Source of the DNA: Halobacteriales archaeon QH_8_67_36
Lineage (GTDB): Archaea > Halobacteriota > Halobacteria > Halobacteriales > Haloarculaceae
Assembly: GCA_003021755.1 (NCBI GenBank)
Contig: PXQZ01000027.1
Span: 1-6,183 of the forward strand
Direction: 5' to 3'
DNA: 6,183 bases
Below are positions 1-5,847 of the stretch, one piece after another. Below the pieces are notes generated by a model. It worked only from the letters and a program-made list of their open reading frames with translations, was not told the DNA's origin and ran no database searches. The translations under genes were made by a program, and so were the position numbers. The stretch's first letter is position 1; each line of letters starts with the position of its first letter.

Positions 1-76
1 CGATGTATAGCCCGAACAGGAGAACCATCGTCAGGGCCATCCGCCCGCGGAGCCCCCAGTCGGTTTGCCACTGCAT
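1..76 (-). CDS. htpX: HtpX-like membrane zinc metalloprotease (M48 family), N-terminal fragment
   Basis: Only the first 25 codons are in the window; the gene runs off the left edge. The ATG lies at 76-74 on the minus strand and the peptide begins MQWQTDWGLRGRMALTMVLL, followed by FGLYI. A polar start with W-x-x-D-W-G-L-R-x-R-M, running straight into a hydrophobic helix, is what I recall for the N terminus of haloarchaeal HtpX proteins. That family is membrane-bound M48 zinc endopeptidases that degrade misfolded membrane proteins with an HExxH active site facing the cytoplasm; the active site would be outside this window. A TATA-like box about 27 nt upstream supports the start. The identification rests on a short stretch recognised from memory, so another small membrane protein with a similar start cannot be excluded. 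Confidence 0.7.
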   Translation of the reverse strand, partial: MQWQTDWGLRGRMALTMVLLFGLYI

Positions 77-98
77 ACGACGACTACGGCATCGGCAC

Positions 99-108
99 GG
101 TAAAACCC
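99..108 (-). promoter_or_regulatory. TATA-like box for the htpX-like gene
   Basis: On the minus strand this reads GGGTTTTACC. Its centre is about 27 nt upstream of the ATG at 76, the spacing expected when an archaeal transcript begins at or next to the start codon. No Shine-Dalgarno sequence is seen before the ATG, which agrees with a leaderless mRNA. Confidence 0.5.
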
Positions 109-196
109 AGCTATCGTGTTGCCACACCACAGTCCGGCAGTCACCCGGGAGCGGATCTGCGACCCTGGCGGCGGGACTGGTGACCGACCGCTTGAT

Positions 197-217
197 CGGC
201 TCCGTGCTCCGGAGCCG
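197..217. repeat. Perfect 8-bp inverted repeat with 5-nt loop
   Basis: CGGCTCCG (197-204) and CGGAGCCG (210-217) are exact reverse complements around the loop TGCTC. It lies in the non-coding stretch between the propeller pseudogene and the htpX-like gene. No T-run follows on either strand, so a terminator role is unsupported. It may be a leftover transcript hairpin, a rearrangement scar or chance in GC-rich DNA. Confidence 0.4.
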
Positions 218-244
218 CTGTCCCAGATCGGAGTGGGGGTACTG

Positions 245-549
245 TTCCGTCACGGCGTACAGCGTCGTCCTCTGACTGCCGACGTGGACGGTCACAACCG
301 GCGACGAGCATACCCGCGAGTCGGCCCCGAGGGTCCACCGTTCGGTGACGGCACCGGTCGGGGTCGTCACGTTCCCGGTGCGACCGGTGTTCGCGCGGTC
401 GTACCGAAACAGCGGCTACGCCTCGCCCGTCGGCGTCTCGAACGACTGGGGCACCGTCGCTGGCTCGTCGTCGGAACTGCATCCGGTGACGCCCGCGACA
501 CGGGCGCGGAGACCGCACGGAGCCGGTCGCGACGTGTCCATGCCGACAT
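245..549 (-). pseudogene. Decayed Tat-exported lipoprotein with PQQ-type beta-propeller (N-terminal remnant)
   Basis: The minus strand from ATG 549 encodes MSAWTRRDRLRAVSAPV, a twin-arginine-type start (TRRDRL). Near 501-498 the frame must shift by one base to continue as AGVTGCSSDDEPATVPQSFE, a lipobox-like Cys followed by an acidic linker; one extra base there would join the two parts as a normal haloarchaeal Tat lipoprotein signal. The frame then hits TAG at 418-416 and carries on as PLFRYDRANTGRTGN, then ERWTLGADSRVCSSPVV and TVHVGSQRTTLYAV. Haloarchaeal PQQ/BamB-like propellers begin with W-P-x-x-x-x-D-x-x-N-T-G, so TAG stands where Trp (TGG) is expected. About three residues seem missing between SSPVV and TVHVGS. 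Family members have several propeller repeats; only the first survives before the htpX-like gene. The right-hand limit of homology, about 245, is approximate. I infer a dead gene that once encoded an extracytoplasmic protein. Confidence 0.7.
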
Positions 550-629
550 GAGCCGAGTGATGTCCCGAAGACAGACGGTTTTGACGCCGGCGGAGAGCCG
601 CTGGCGCCGTCGGCACGGTACCCCCACGT

Positions 630-637
630 CTTTATTT
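630..637 (+). promoter_or_regulatory. TATA-like box for the SDR gene
   Basis: The AT-rich octamer CTTTATTT stands out in GC-rich surroundings, centred about 24 nt upstream of the ATG at 658. The spacing implies transcription starting at or next to the start codon. No Shine-Dalgarno sequence is present. Confidence 0.6.
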
Positions 638-657
638 CGCTGGCGATAAGCCACCCC

Positions 658-1551
658 ATGACCGAGACAGTCGTCGTGACGGGCGGACTGGGTCGCTCCG
701 GGCGATGGATTTGCGACCGACTTGCCGAGGACTACCGCGTCGTCTGTGTCGACCTCGACCACCCCGGCTGGGAGATAGCCCCACGGGACCGCATCGACTT
801 CCGGGCGGTCGACGTGACCGACGGCAGCGAGGTCCGGGAGATCGTGAGCGAGTGCGACCCCGACGCTGTCGTCCATTGGGCCGCCCTCCCCTCGCCGGAG
901 CGCCACGCCGGGAGCCGCGTGTTCGAGACCAACGTCGAGGCGACCTACACCGTTCTCGACGCTGCGGGTCGCGCCGGCGCCGATATCGTCTGGGCCTCCT
1001 CCGAGAGCGCCTACGGGCTGGCCTTCGTCGACGAGACGCCCCTCCCCGCGTATCTCCCGATGGACGAGGACCATCCGAAGGCGCCGGAAGACCCCTACGG
1101 CACCTCGAAGGTGGCCGGCGAGGAAGTCGCGAAGATGGTCGCCCGACGGGACGGCGTCCAGGTGGCGTCCATCCGGTCGTCGTGGATCCAGTACCCCGGC
1201 GAGTACAACTGCCGGGACGTGGCCGCGGGCGATATGGCGGGTGGCGCCGGCAACTGCTGGTCGTACGTCGACGTGCGCGACGTGGCCGGCATCGTCGCGG
1301 CCGCGCTCGACGCGGAGTTCGACGGTCACGAGGCGTTCCACGCCGCCGCGGCCGAGAACTACGTCGGCCATCCGACCGCCGACCTGGTCGAGGAGTTCTG
1401 GGGCGAGGTGCCGGCCCGGTGTGAACTGGCCGGCGAGCAGTCCGCGCTGTCGACGGCGAAAGCCGACGGCCTGCTGGACTGGACGCCCGAACACGGGTGG
1501 CGGGAGGCGGCAGACGAGGACATCGACGAGCCGAGTCTGCTGGCCGAGTGA
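658..1551 (+). CDS. NAD(P)-dependent epimerase/dehydratase (extended SDR family)
   Basis: This 297-residue protein has the full extended short-chain dehydrogenase/reductase layout. The N-terminal Rossmann fold has the dinucleotide motif TGGLGRSG at residues 8-15, and an acidic residue after the second strand (VDLD, about 31-34) suggests preference for NAD over NADP. N92 lies in the usual TNVEAT segment, S114/S115 in ASSESAYG are candidate catalytic serines, and Y147-G-T-S-K151 is the YxxxK catalytic pair. SYVDVRDVA (202-210) and the late LLDWTPEHGW segment (272-281) are typical of nucleotide-sugar epimerases and related sugar dehydrogenases. Length fits the family. The TATA-like box directly upstream fixes the ATG. 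The protein is expected to be cytosolic. No sugar-pathway genes are nearby, so the substrate cannot be assigned; UDP-sugar epimerase and aldose dehydrogenase are both possible. Confidence 0.9.
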   Translation: MTETVVVTGGLGRSGRWICDRLAEDYRVVCVDLDHPGWEIAPRDRIDFRAVDVTDGSEVREIVSECDPDAVVHWAALPSPERHAGSRVFETNVEATYTVLDAAGRAGADIVWASSESAYGLAFVDETPLPAYLPMDEDHPKAPEDPYGTSKVAGEEVAKMVARRDGVQVASIRSSWIQYPGEYNCRDVAAGDMAGGAGNCWSYVDVRDVAGIVAAALDAEFDGHEAFHAAAAENYVGHPTADLVEEFWGEVPARCELAGEQSALSTAKADGLLDWTPEHGWREAADEDIDEPSLLAE

Positions 1552-1593
1552 CCGCGACGACGGTCGTGCCGGCGGCCGCTGCCAGAACACACG

Positions 1594-1602
1594 GCTTAAA
1601 CG
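1594..1602 (+). promoter_or_regulatory. TATA-like box for the nmd3-taw2 operon
   Basis: GCTTAAACG is centred about 27 nt upstream of the ATG at 1625, which predicts a leaderless or nearly leaderless message. A purine stretch GGTGG at 1616-1620 lies only 4 nt before the ATG, too close for a good Shine-Dalgarno site and probably at the edge of the transcript. Confidence 0.6.
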
Positions 1603-1624
1603 GCCCAGTCCAGTAGGTGGATCA

Positions 1625-2752
1625 ATGAGCCGGTCCGGAGCCTTCTGTCCGAAGTGTGGCGACGAGTTCGAGCCACCCGAGGACCGCCCCGCGCTCCCGG
1701 GCGCACAGCGGGACTCCGAACGAGTCCTCTGTGACGCCTGCTACTTCGAGGAGTTCGACCTGGTGGACGCCCCGGAGACCATCGAGGTCCGGGTGTGTGC
1801 CCAGTGTGGCGCGGTCCACAAGGGGAACCGCTGGGTCGACGTGGGCGCCGACGACTACACCGATATCGCCGTCGAGCAGGTCAGCGAGGCGCTGGGCGTC
1901 CACGTCGGCGCCGAGAACGTCGAGTGGCAGGTCGCGCCCGAGCAACTCGACCGGAACAACATCCGGATGCACACGGAGTTCTCGGGCGTCGTCCGGGGCG
2001 TCCCGGTCCACGAGCAGGTGCGCGTCCCGGTGCGTATCGCCCGCGGGACGTGCAAGCGCTGCGGGAAGATAGCCGGCGGCTCCTTCGCCAGCGTCGTCCA
2101 GGTACGCGCCGACGAGCGGGCGCCGACCGACGAGGAGGTCGAACGCGCCGAGACCATCGCCGAGGAGTACATCGCCGAGCGGGAGGCCACCGGCGACCGC
2201 AACGCCTTCATCACGGAGACTAACGAGGTCGACGACGGGCTGAACATGAAGATATCGACGACCCAGATGGGCCACGGCATCGCCAAGCGCATCACGGCCC
2301 AGCTCGGCGGGAGCTACGCCGACTCGAAGCGCCTCGTCACCGAGGACGAGGACGGCCAGAAGCTCTACCGGATGACCTACGCCGTCCGCCTGCCCCGTTA
2401 CCGCCGGGGCGAACTCATCGACCCCGAGGACGGCGATGGCCCCGTTCTCGTGCGCTCGGTCCAGGGGAACCTCAAGGGCGTGCGACTCGCGACCGGCGAG
2501 GCCTACGAGGCCCGGTTCGAGGAGGGCGACGCGCCCGACGCCCGGCGGCTGGGGTTCCGGGAGGACGGCGAGCCGACGACGCTCGTCGCCGTCGAGGACG
2601 ACAACGCCGTCCAGGTGCTGGACCCGGAAACCTTCGAGAGCGTGACCGTCCCGCGGCCCGACTACCTCGATACGGCCGCCGACGAGGTGCCGGTCGTCAA
2701 GAGCCGCGCCGGCCTGCACGTCCTGCCGGCGGCCGAGCGCGACGATGAGTGA
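1625..2752 (+). CDS. nmd3: NMD3 family ribosome-associated zinc protein
   Basis: This 375-residue protein is an archaeal homologue of eukaryotic Nmd3, the adaptor that binds the 60S subunit and mediates its nuclear export. Four CxxC pairs form the zinc-binding N-terminal region: C8/C11 (CPKCG), C36/C39 (CDAC), C58/C61 (CAQCG) and C143/C146 (CKRCG). The middle part, with RNAFITETNEVDDGLNMKIS followed by the Lys/Arg-rich HGIAKRIT and SYADSKRLV segments and YRMTYAVRLP, matches the conserved NMD3 body. The C-terminal part (about 275-375) looks like small beta domains. The nuclear export and import tails of the eukaryotic protein are absent, as expected for an archaeon; the archaeal role, probably in large-subunit maturation, is inferred. 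The frame is open further upstream, but the CPKCG finger next to M1 and the promoter spacing support the ATG at 1625. It is translationally coupled to the tRNA enzyme downstream. Confidence 0.92.
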   Translation: MSRSGAFCPKCGDEFEPPEDRPALPGAQRDSERVLCDACYFEEFDLVDAPETIEVRVCAQCGAVHKGNRWVDVGADDYTDIAVEQVSEALGVHVGAENVEWQVAPEQLDRNNIRMHTEFSGVVRGVPVHEQVRVPVRIARGTCKRCGKIAGGSFASVVQVRADERAPTDEEVERAETIAEEYIAEREATGDRNAFITETNEVDDGLNMKISTTQMGHGIAKRITAQLGGSYADSKRLVTEDEDGQKLYRMTYAVRLPRYRRGELIDPEDGDGPVLVRSVQGNLKGVRLATGEAYEARFEEGDAPDARRLGFREDGEPTTLVAVEDDNAVQVLDPETFESVTVPRPDYLDTAADEVPVVKSRAGLHVLPAAERDDE

Positions 2753-3824
2753 GGGCGAGGGCGGGACGGACGACGGGACCGAGGCGGCCGACGACAAAGC
2801 CGACGAGGCGACCCGACACCTCGCCGTCGTCGTCGCCAAGCCCCGTACCGAATCGGTCATCGACGCACTGGAAGCGGAGGGGGTCTACGACCCCGACAGG
2901 AGCGTGGAGTCGTGGGACGCCGACGGCGTCGCCGTCCCCGTGACCGCCCCGCCCGAAACGGTCGAGGTGCGTGGCATCGTCCAGCAGGTCGGCGAGCGCC
3001 GCCTCCGCTCGCTCGCGGACCACCTCCGCCAGCGCGGCTGGACCGACGACGAACTCGACGCCGCCCCGTCGTCGTGGGCGGTCGTCGGCAGCGTCGTCCT
3101 CGTGGCGATGGGCGACGCGCCCAGACCCCGCGAGGTCGGCGAGGCGCTGCTGGCGTTACACGGCGAGGCCGACACCGTCCTCGCCCGGAACGGTATCAGC
3201 GGCGTCCACCGCGAACCGAGCGTCGAGGTCATCGCCGGCGAGGGCGATACGGAGACGGTCCACACCGAACACGGCACCGAGTACGCGCTGGACCTCGCCG
3301 AGGTGATGTTCTCGCCGGGGAACAAGGCCGAACGGGTGCGGATGGGTGACGTCGTAGCGCCAGGCGACCGGGTGCTTGACATGTTCGCGGGCATCGGCTA
3401 CTTCACGCTGCCGATGGCCCGGGCCGGCGCCGAGGTCATCGCCGTCGAGTGCAACCCCACGGCCTTCCGCTATCTGGTCGAGAACACGATGCGCAACGGC
3501 GTCGACGGGCTGGTCGAACCCTACCGAGCGGACTGTCGCGAGGTGGTCGATACCGGCATCGACGGCGGCCCGGTCGACCGGGTCGTGATGGGCTACTACG
3601 AGGCGTGGGAGTATCTCGACCACGCGCTGGCCGCGCTCGCGCCCGGCGGGACCGTCCACATGCACGAGACGACCCCGGAACACCTCGTCTTCGAGCGGCC
3701 CATCGAACGGCTCGAAGCGGCCGCCGCCGAGGCGGGCCGGTCGGTGGAGCTACTGGACACGCGGCGGGTCAAGAGCCACAGCGAGGGTGTCGTCCACGTC
3801 GTCGTGGACGCGCGAGTGACCTAG
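2745..3824 (+). CDS. taw2: Trm5/Taw2-family SAM-dependent tRNA enzyme, probably Taw2 (wyosine side-chain transferase)
   Basis: This 359-residue protein is a class I SAM-dependent enzyme of the Trm5/TYW2 family. After an acidic tail (1-23) comes the N-terminal substrate-recognition part, then FSPGNKAERVRM (189-200), typical of the family. SAM motif I is DMFAGIGYF (212-220), motif II is VIAVECNP (231-238), and ADCREV (262-267) is the third acidic loop. RRVKSHSEGVVHVVVD (340-355) is the family's C-terminal strand. Trm5 methyltransferases have an NPP-type sequence in motif IV; here it is VMGYYE (281-286), as in Taw2/TYW2 proteins. Those transfer the aminocarboxypropyl group of SAM to 4-demethylwyosine at G37 of tRNA-Phe. 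I therefore favour Taw2 over Trm5, although family databases often say only SAM-dependent methyltransferase. The ATG overlaps the nmd3 stop by 8 nt (ATGAGTGA), which suggests translation by reinitiation within one operon. Confidence 0.8.
   Translation: MSEGEGGTDDGTEAADDKADEATRHLAVVVAKPRTESVIDALEAEGVYDPDRSVESWDADGVAVPVTAPPETVEVRGIVQQVGERRLRSLADHLRQRGWTDDELDAAPSSWAVVGSVVLVAMGDAPRPREVGEALLALHGEADTVLARNGISGVHREPSVEVIAGEGDTETVHTEHGTEYALDLAEVMFSPGNKAERVRMGDVVAPGDRVLDMFAGIGYFTLPMARAGAEVIAVECNPTAFRYLVENTMRNGVDGLVEPYRADCREVVDTGIDGGPVDRVVMGYYEAWEYLDHALAALAPGGTVHMHETTPEHLVFERPIERLEAAAAEAGRSVELLDTRRVKSHSEGVVHVVVDARVT
3791..3810 (+). repeat. 8-bp hairpin at the 3' end of the taw2-like gene
   Basis: CGTCCACG (3791-3798) and CGTGGACG (3803-3810) pair perfectly around the loop TCGT, just inside the 3' end of the coding region. 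The segment encodes conserved VHVVVD residues, so the symmetry may be a by-product of codon choice. No T-run follows, so I do not call it a terminator. Confidence 0.3.
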
Positions 3825-3860
3825 CGAGCGGACCACGGACGTCTCGGCCTGTCGTAACGC

Positions 3861-3884
3861 CTAATTGGGTGTCGTGGGAAGGAA
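3861..3884 (+). promoter_or_regulatory. Candidate promoter and weak Shine-Dalgarno site for the microprotein
   Basis: CTAATT (3861-3866) is the only AT-rich patch in the gap after the taw2-like gene and is centred about 25 nt before the ATG at 3889, as for the other starts here. A purine tract GGGAAGGAA (3876-3884) ends 4 nt before the ATG and could act as a weak Shine-Dalgarno site if the gene is instead read from the upstream operon message. The two readings cannot be separated from sequence. Confidence 0.4.
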
Positions 3885-3888
3885 CGCC

Positions 3889-3975
3889 ATGGACAGACAG
3901 CAGATACTCGCCATCATCCTCGTCATGCTGATGGTCGGCTCGTCGTTCGTCTACGGCGCGGCGTTTCTCATTTAG
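3889..3975 (+). CDS. Single-span membrane microprotein, 28 residues, function unknown
   Basis: The frame encodes MDRQQ followed by a hydrophobic helix (about residues 6-28, beginning ILAIILVML and ending GAAFLI) and then TAG. The helix is long enough to cross the membrane once, and there is no soluble domain. Codons after the first few have G/C at the third position like neighbouring genes, while the rarer AGA and ATA sit near the start, as is common in real genes. It has a TATA-like box at leaderless spacing and a purine tract before the ATG. Its TAG overlaps the TAA of the convergent helicase gene by 4 nt. I do not recognise a named family. Such proteins often attach to larger membrane complexes, but nothing here identifies a partner. 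The main alternative is a chance open frame. Confidence 0.6.
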   Translation: MDRQQILAIILVMLMVGSSFVYGAAFLI

Positions 3976-5696
3976 TCCCAGACGTCGGAGAGGGGGTGGC
4001 TACCGCCCGACCGGGACCGGGAGCGGTCGTGCCGGCGTTTCGTGCTCGCGGAGATACCCGTGAGCGCCCGGTCCGGCGCGAACTCGGGGAGGTCGGGGTC
4101 GGAGAGGCGGTCGACCTGCTGGGCGAACCAGTCGGGCATGTCCGTGCGAGCGCGTTCGAAGAGGTCAAGCAGCGACGAGTCGGCCAGATACGTCGCCCCG
4201 TGGTCGTCGGGCGCGCGGACGACGCGGCCACACGCCTGAATCACCGTCCGCAGCGCCGTCCGGTAGTACCAGCCCCACTGGCCGTCCTCCAGCCGGCGCG
4301 CGACCCGCGAATCGCGGGTGTTGGGATACGGCGCCTTGCAGAGCACCTGCCAGCGACACAACTCGCCCTCCAGGTCCAGTGCCTCCTCCATCTTCACCGA
4401 GAGGAAGAGGTCCGGGTCGTCGCTGCGTTTCCACGCGGAGAGCGCTCCGTCGCGGTCCTCGGTGTCGTGGCTGCGGACCCGGGGTCCGACGCCGAACTCC
4501 GTCAGGAGTTCGTCCAACTGCTCCTGGATCGCATACGAGTGGCAGTGGACCAGCCCCTTCTCGTCGGGGTGGCGGACCATCGCCCGGACGATGGCCCGCG
4601 CGACCTTTGGCACGGTGTCGTCGCGGTGTTCGTAGGTCATCTTCCCCTGCGTGATGTCGTACAGCGGCCGGTTCCGTACGGGGAAGGTGTGGCCCACCTC
4701 CACGAGCGCCACGTCGGCGGGGTCCAGCCCGACGTTCCGGCAGAACGCGGCCTTGTTCAGGATGGTGGCCGACAGCAGCGCGAATCGGTTCCCCCGGTCC
4801 CAGACGGTGTGTTTGAGATACTTCTCGGGGTTCATCGGCTTGACCGTCACGGGCGCGTCCTCGCCGCCGTTCTGGTCGACGACCCACGTGGTCGCGCTCT
4901 CGGGGTCCCGGTAGTCCTCCCGAAACCACGAGAGGTCGCTGCGGAGCTTGGTGAGCGTGTCGCGCTCGGCCACCTCCTCGCCCGTGAGTTCGGCGTTGCC
5001 CCGAAGCTCCTTCACCCGGCGCTCGGTGACGTGTTCGATGCGCTCGGCGAACTCGACGGCCTCGTCCAGCCCGTCCAGGTCGGGGACGTCGAGTTCGTCC
5101 CAGAACGGAATGGTCGAGGGCGAGAGGTCGATGGTGGCGTACATCTCCGCCCACTCGCCGAGCCCGTGGGCCTCGTCGACGACGACCACGTCGCGTTTCC
5201 CGAACACGTCGCTGCCGGCGGTCTGCATGAAGTAGGCCAGCGTCATCGCGGCGATGCGGCGGTTCGAGGCGATGGCCCTATCCGAGAAGTACGGACACCG
5301 GTGTTTCACCTGGCAGTCGAACTCCCGTTCGCGGACACAGGGGGCCTGAGTCACCGGCGTGTCCGTCTCGCCCGGGAGGATGCAGTCGTAGTTGTTCTTT
5401 CCGCGGATGACACAGAGGTCCGAAAGCAGCGCGTCCTCGGCCACGTCGTCCAGTTGTGAGACCTGCGGCGTCGTGTAGTAGGCGTCGATGACCTGTTCCG
5501 GGGCGGCCTCGCCGGCGGTACGGGCCGAGCCCGCGATGGCCCTGGCGAGCAGTGACTTCCCGCTGCCGGTGGGCGCGCGGACGAGGACGACGGTTTTCCC
5601 GCTCTCGAAGGCCGCGCGGATGTCGGCGAGGGCCTGCTTCTGATTGCCCCGATGGCTCGGGGCCGGGAACTCGTCGGGAATCCGCGCGGGGTACAC
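3972..5696 (-). CDS. XPD/Rad3-family Fe-S DNA helicase (ATP-dependent, superfamily 2)
   Basis: From GTG 5696 this encodes 574 residues, about the size of archaeal XPD. Motif I (Walker A) is APTGSGKS at 41-48 and motif II is DEAH at 174-177. Motif III is near LLSATILN (307-314), motif V around SVKMEEALDLEG (433-444), and motif VI is QACGRVVR (487-494). Four cysteines between motifs I and II (C105, C120, C128, C134) are the candidate 4Fe-4S ligands that define XPD, DinG and FANCJ-type helicases. A basic Ser/Arg tail (about 551-564) precedes the C terminus. The family unwinds DNA 5' to 3' in repair; in archaea it has no TFIIH partner and its exact job is uncertain. The frame is open to an ATG at 5885, but that would put 63 basic, unrelated residues in front. 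The TATA-like box 29 nt before the GTG supports the shorter form. A TTG at 5708 is the next alternative. Confidence 0.9.
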   Translation of the reverse strand: MYPARIPDEFPAPSHRGNQKQALADIRAAFESGKTVVLVRAPTGSGKSLLARAIAGSARTAGEAAPEQVIDAYYTTPQVSQLDDVAEDALLSDLCVIRGKNNYDCILPGETDTPVTQAPCVREREFDCQVKHRCPYFSDRAIASNRRIAAMTLAYFMQTAGSDVFGKRDVVVVDEAHGLGEWAEMYATIDLSPSTIPFWDELDVPDLDGLDEAVEFAERIEHVTERRVKELRGNAELTGEEVAERDTLTKLRSDLSWFREDYRDPESATTWVVDQNGGEDAPVTVKPMNPEKYLKHTVWDRGNRFALLSATILNKAAFCRNVGLDPADVALVEVGHTFPVRNRPLYDITQGKMTYEHRDDTVPKVARAIVRAMVRHPDEKGLVHCHSYAIQEQLDELLTEFGVGPRVRSHDTEDRDGALSAWKRSDDPDLFLSVKMEEALDLEGELCRWQVLCKAPYPNTRDSRVARRLEDGQWGWYYRTALRTVIQACGRVVRAPDDHGATYLADSSLLDLFERARTDMPDWFAQQVDRLSDPDLPEFAPDRALTGISASTKRRHDRSRSRSGGSHPLSDVWD

Positions 5697-5720
5697 GAGA
5701 GGAGACAACGGGCGGGCGGG

Positions 5721-5731
5721 CCTAAACCTTT
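5721..5731 (-). promoter_or_regulatory. TATA-like box for the helicase gene
   Basis: On the minus strand this reads AAAGGTTTAGG. It is centred near 5726, about 29 nt upstream of the GTG at 5696, giving a leaderless start. It is only about 17 nt from the alternative TTG at 5708, too close for that codon to be in the transcript, so it decides the start in favour of the GTG. Confidence 0.55.
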
Positions 5732-5790
5732 CCAGTCGGTACGTCCGCGAGGACGGCAACACGCCGCACCTGCCGCGGGCCATGGTCACA

Positions 5791-5811
5791 CACGCTCTTC
5801 GTGATAGCGTG
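5791..5811 (+). repeat. 6-bp hairpin upstream of the cold-shock gene
   Basis: CACGCT (5791-5796) and AGCGTG (5806-5811) pair around a 9-nt loop. A second hairpin (5818-5834) lies just downstream. If the cold-shock transcript starts upstream of about 5790, these would form two tandem stems in its leader. No clear TATA box is seen at the right place to show that. Confidence 0.25.
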
Positions 5812-5812
5812 A

Positions 5813-5840
5813 CTCTCAGAGCCCCTATGGCTCTACGCGG
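5813..5840 (+). repeat. Left copy of a direct repeat flanking the cold-shock gene, with internal hairpin
   Basis: This copy shares the blocks CTCTCA, GA, CCTATGG, TCTA and GCG, in the same order and nearly the same spacing, with 6122-6147 on the far side of the cold-shock gene. Inside it AGAGCC (5818-5823) pairs with GGCTCT (5829-5834) around CCTAT. The copy contains the in-frame ATG at 5827. It could be a duplicated promoter region, a regulator site or a trace of a duplication. Confidence 0.45.
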
Positions 5841-5847
5841 TGTACAT

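Noticed and set aside
116..649. Plus-strand open frame of 177 codons in the left non-coding stretch
   Set aside because: The peptide is Arg-rich, lacks haloarchaeal acidity and motifs, and is antisense to the propeller remnant.
367..1590. Long minus-strand open frame of 407 codons opposite the SDR gene
   Set aside because: It is the antisense shadow of the SDR gene in GC-rich DNA; composition is Arg/Gly/Val-rich and no family is recognisable. Only its far end (549 downwards) carries the Tat-like start of the propeller remnant.
1622..2860. Minus-strand open frame of 412 codons opposite nmd3
   Set aside because: nmd3 on the plus strand has four CxxC pairs and a conserved body; the antisense frame has no motifs and no promoter.
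3791..3810. Intrinsic terminator for the nmd3-taw2 operon
   Set aside because: The hairpin lies within the coding region and no T-run follows; the symmetry may simply come from Val/His/Asp codons.
3996..5459. Plus-strand open frame of 487 codons opposite the helicase
   Set aside because: The minus strand here has all helicase motifs in order; the plus-strand peptide is low-complexity Arg/Val/Gly and is a mirror frame.
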